Shown here: positions 63,867 through 64,000 of the stretch, piece by piece
How the letters are laid out: each line of letters opens with the position of its first letter
Numbering within the stretch: the stretch's first letter is position 1
NCBI RefSeq assembly: GCF_002278075.1
Contig: NZ_CP022990.1
Location: forward strand, 1,798,001 to 1,862,000
Origin: Paraburkholderia aromaticivorans
GTDB lineage: Bacteria > Pseudomonadota > Gammaproteobacteria > Burkholderiales > Burkholderiaceae
Reading direction: 5' to 3'
Length of the DNA: 64,000 nucleotides
The notes under the pieces: generated by a model
Seen by the model: the letters and a program-made list of their open reading frames with translations, nothing else
Databases searched by the model: none
Told to the model about the DNA's origin: nothing
Program-made: the position numbers and the translations under genes

Positions 63867-64000
63867 ATACCCACCACCGAAGCGACCGGCATTCCCGCAA
63901 CGACCTCGGCGCTGGCGCTCAACGAGATCTTCGGAAAGACCGAAGTAAAACGCTTCGGCCTGGTATCACCTTATACCGACGATGTTCAAGAGCGGATCAT
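63867..64000 (+). CDS. Asp/Glu racemase (maleate isomerase/decarboxylase) family fragment
   Basis: On the plus strand, after TGA at 63864-63866, an open frame runs to the right edge. It reads TEATGIPATTSALALNEIF followed by VKRFGLVSPYTDDVQERI, matching the central part of the Asp/Glu racemase, arylmalonate decarboxylase and maleate cis-trans isomerase family. The N-terminal half, with its first catalytic Cys, is absent, so the gene is 5'-truncated at a junction near 63836-63866. The 3' end lies outside the window, so intactness cannot be judged. Confidence 0.6.
   Translation, partial: MPTTEATGIPATTSALALNEIFGKTEVKRFGLVSPYTDDVQERI

Noticed and set aside
1..64000. tRNA, rRNA genes and CRISPR arrays
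   Set aside because: No cloverleaf-like or ribosomal sequence was noticed, and no regularly spaced short repeats. A dedicated scan (tRNAscan-SE, Infernal) could still find small RNAs I missed.

Overview
The window looks like a piece of a high-GC beta-proteobacterial chromosome, most likely Paraburkholderia or a close relative. This rests on gene content: an acetoin-dehydrogenase cluster with a dedicated lipoyl synthase, an fmd/urt amide-urea transport operon, an aerobic aminobenzoyl-CoA operon, a DUF4148 secreted protein and IS256/IS3 elements. The genus is inference; I could not search a database. No rRNA, tRNA or CRISPR array was seen.

Layout. 1-8600: a hypothetical gene tail and an SRPBCC protein, then acetoin catabolism on the minus strand (acoX-acoA-acoB-acoC and a lipA paralogue) behind a -24/-12 sigma-54 promoter. 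The divergent activator acoR has two strong palindromes in the shared intergenic region. 8642-20094: fmdB, fmdA (formamidase) and a five-gene urea/amide ABC transporter (urtE,D,C,B,A order on the map), divergent from an unusual NCS1-permease/Cys-rich/histidine-kinase/receiver fusion with a LuxR-type response regulator. A perfect inverted repeat lies between the two units and suits the regulator. 20401-25486: an exported type I phosphodiesterase, a glycine-zipper membrane protein, small secreted proteins and an MFS carrier. 25760-30422: a GntR-controlled catabolic island with two MFS carriers, a PDC-lactonase-like amidohydrolase and the same 17-bp operator in front of both carriers. 30681-33608: an HxlR regulator divergent from two paralogous NAD(P)-binding proteins flanking an SDR-like protein; it looks horizontally acquired.

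33924-46433: an aerobic CoA-dependent pathway, probably for 2-aminobenzoate (anthranilate). It has a bifunctional monooxygenase/reductase, SDR, MarR, enoyl-CoA hydratase, acyl-CoA dehydrogenase, thioesterase, RidA and CoA ligase, tightly overlapped. A LysR/oxidoreductase pair follows, then a decayed copy of the ligase 3' end, a dienelactone-hydrolase fusion and a GST. 46652-53220: a DHA2 exporter, an AraC/GyrI regulator, an exported alpha/beta hydrolase, alanine dehydrogenase and hypotheticals.

53242-64000 is a plastic, decaying region. Two apparently identical 1372-bp IS256-family elements lie in opposite orientation, each with its own 8-bp target duplication. One sits inside an IS3-family orfB remnant. 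Between them are a class V aminotransferase, a hypothetical, a DUF4148 protein and a Y1-type (RAYT-like) protein that has lost its HUH histidines. After them come a frameshifted isoquinoline-oxidoreductase-like gene pair, a LysR C-terminal fragment and the start of an Asp/Glu-racemase-family fragment running off the window.
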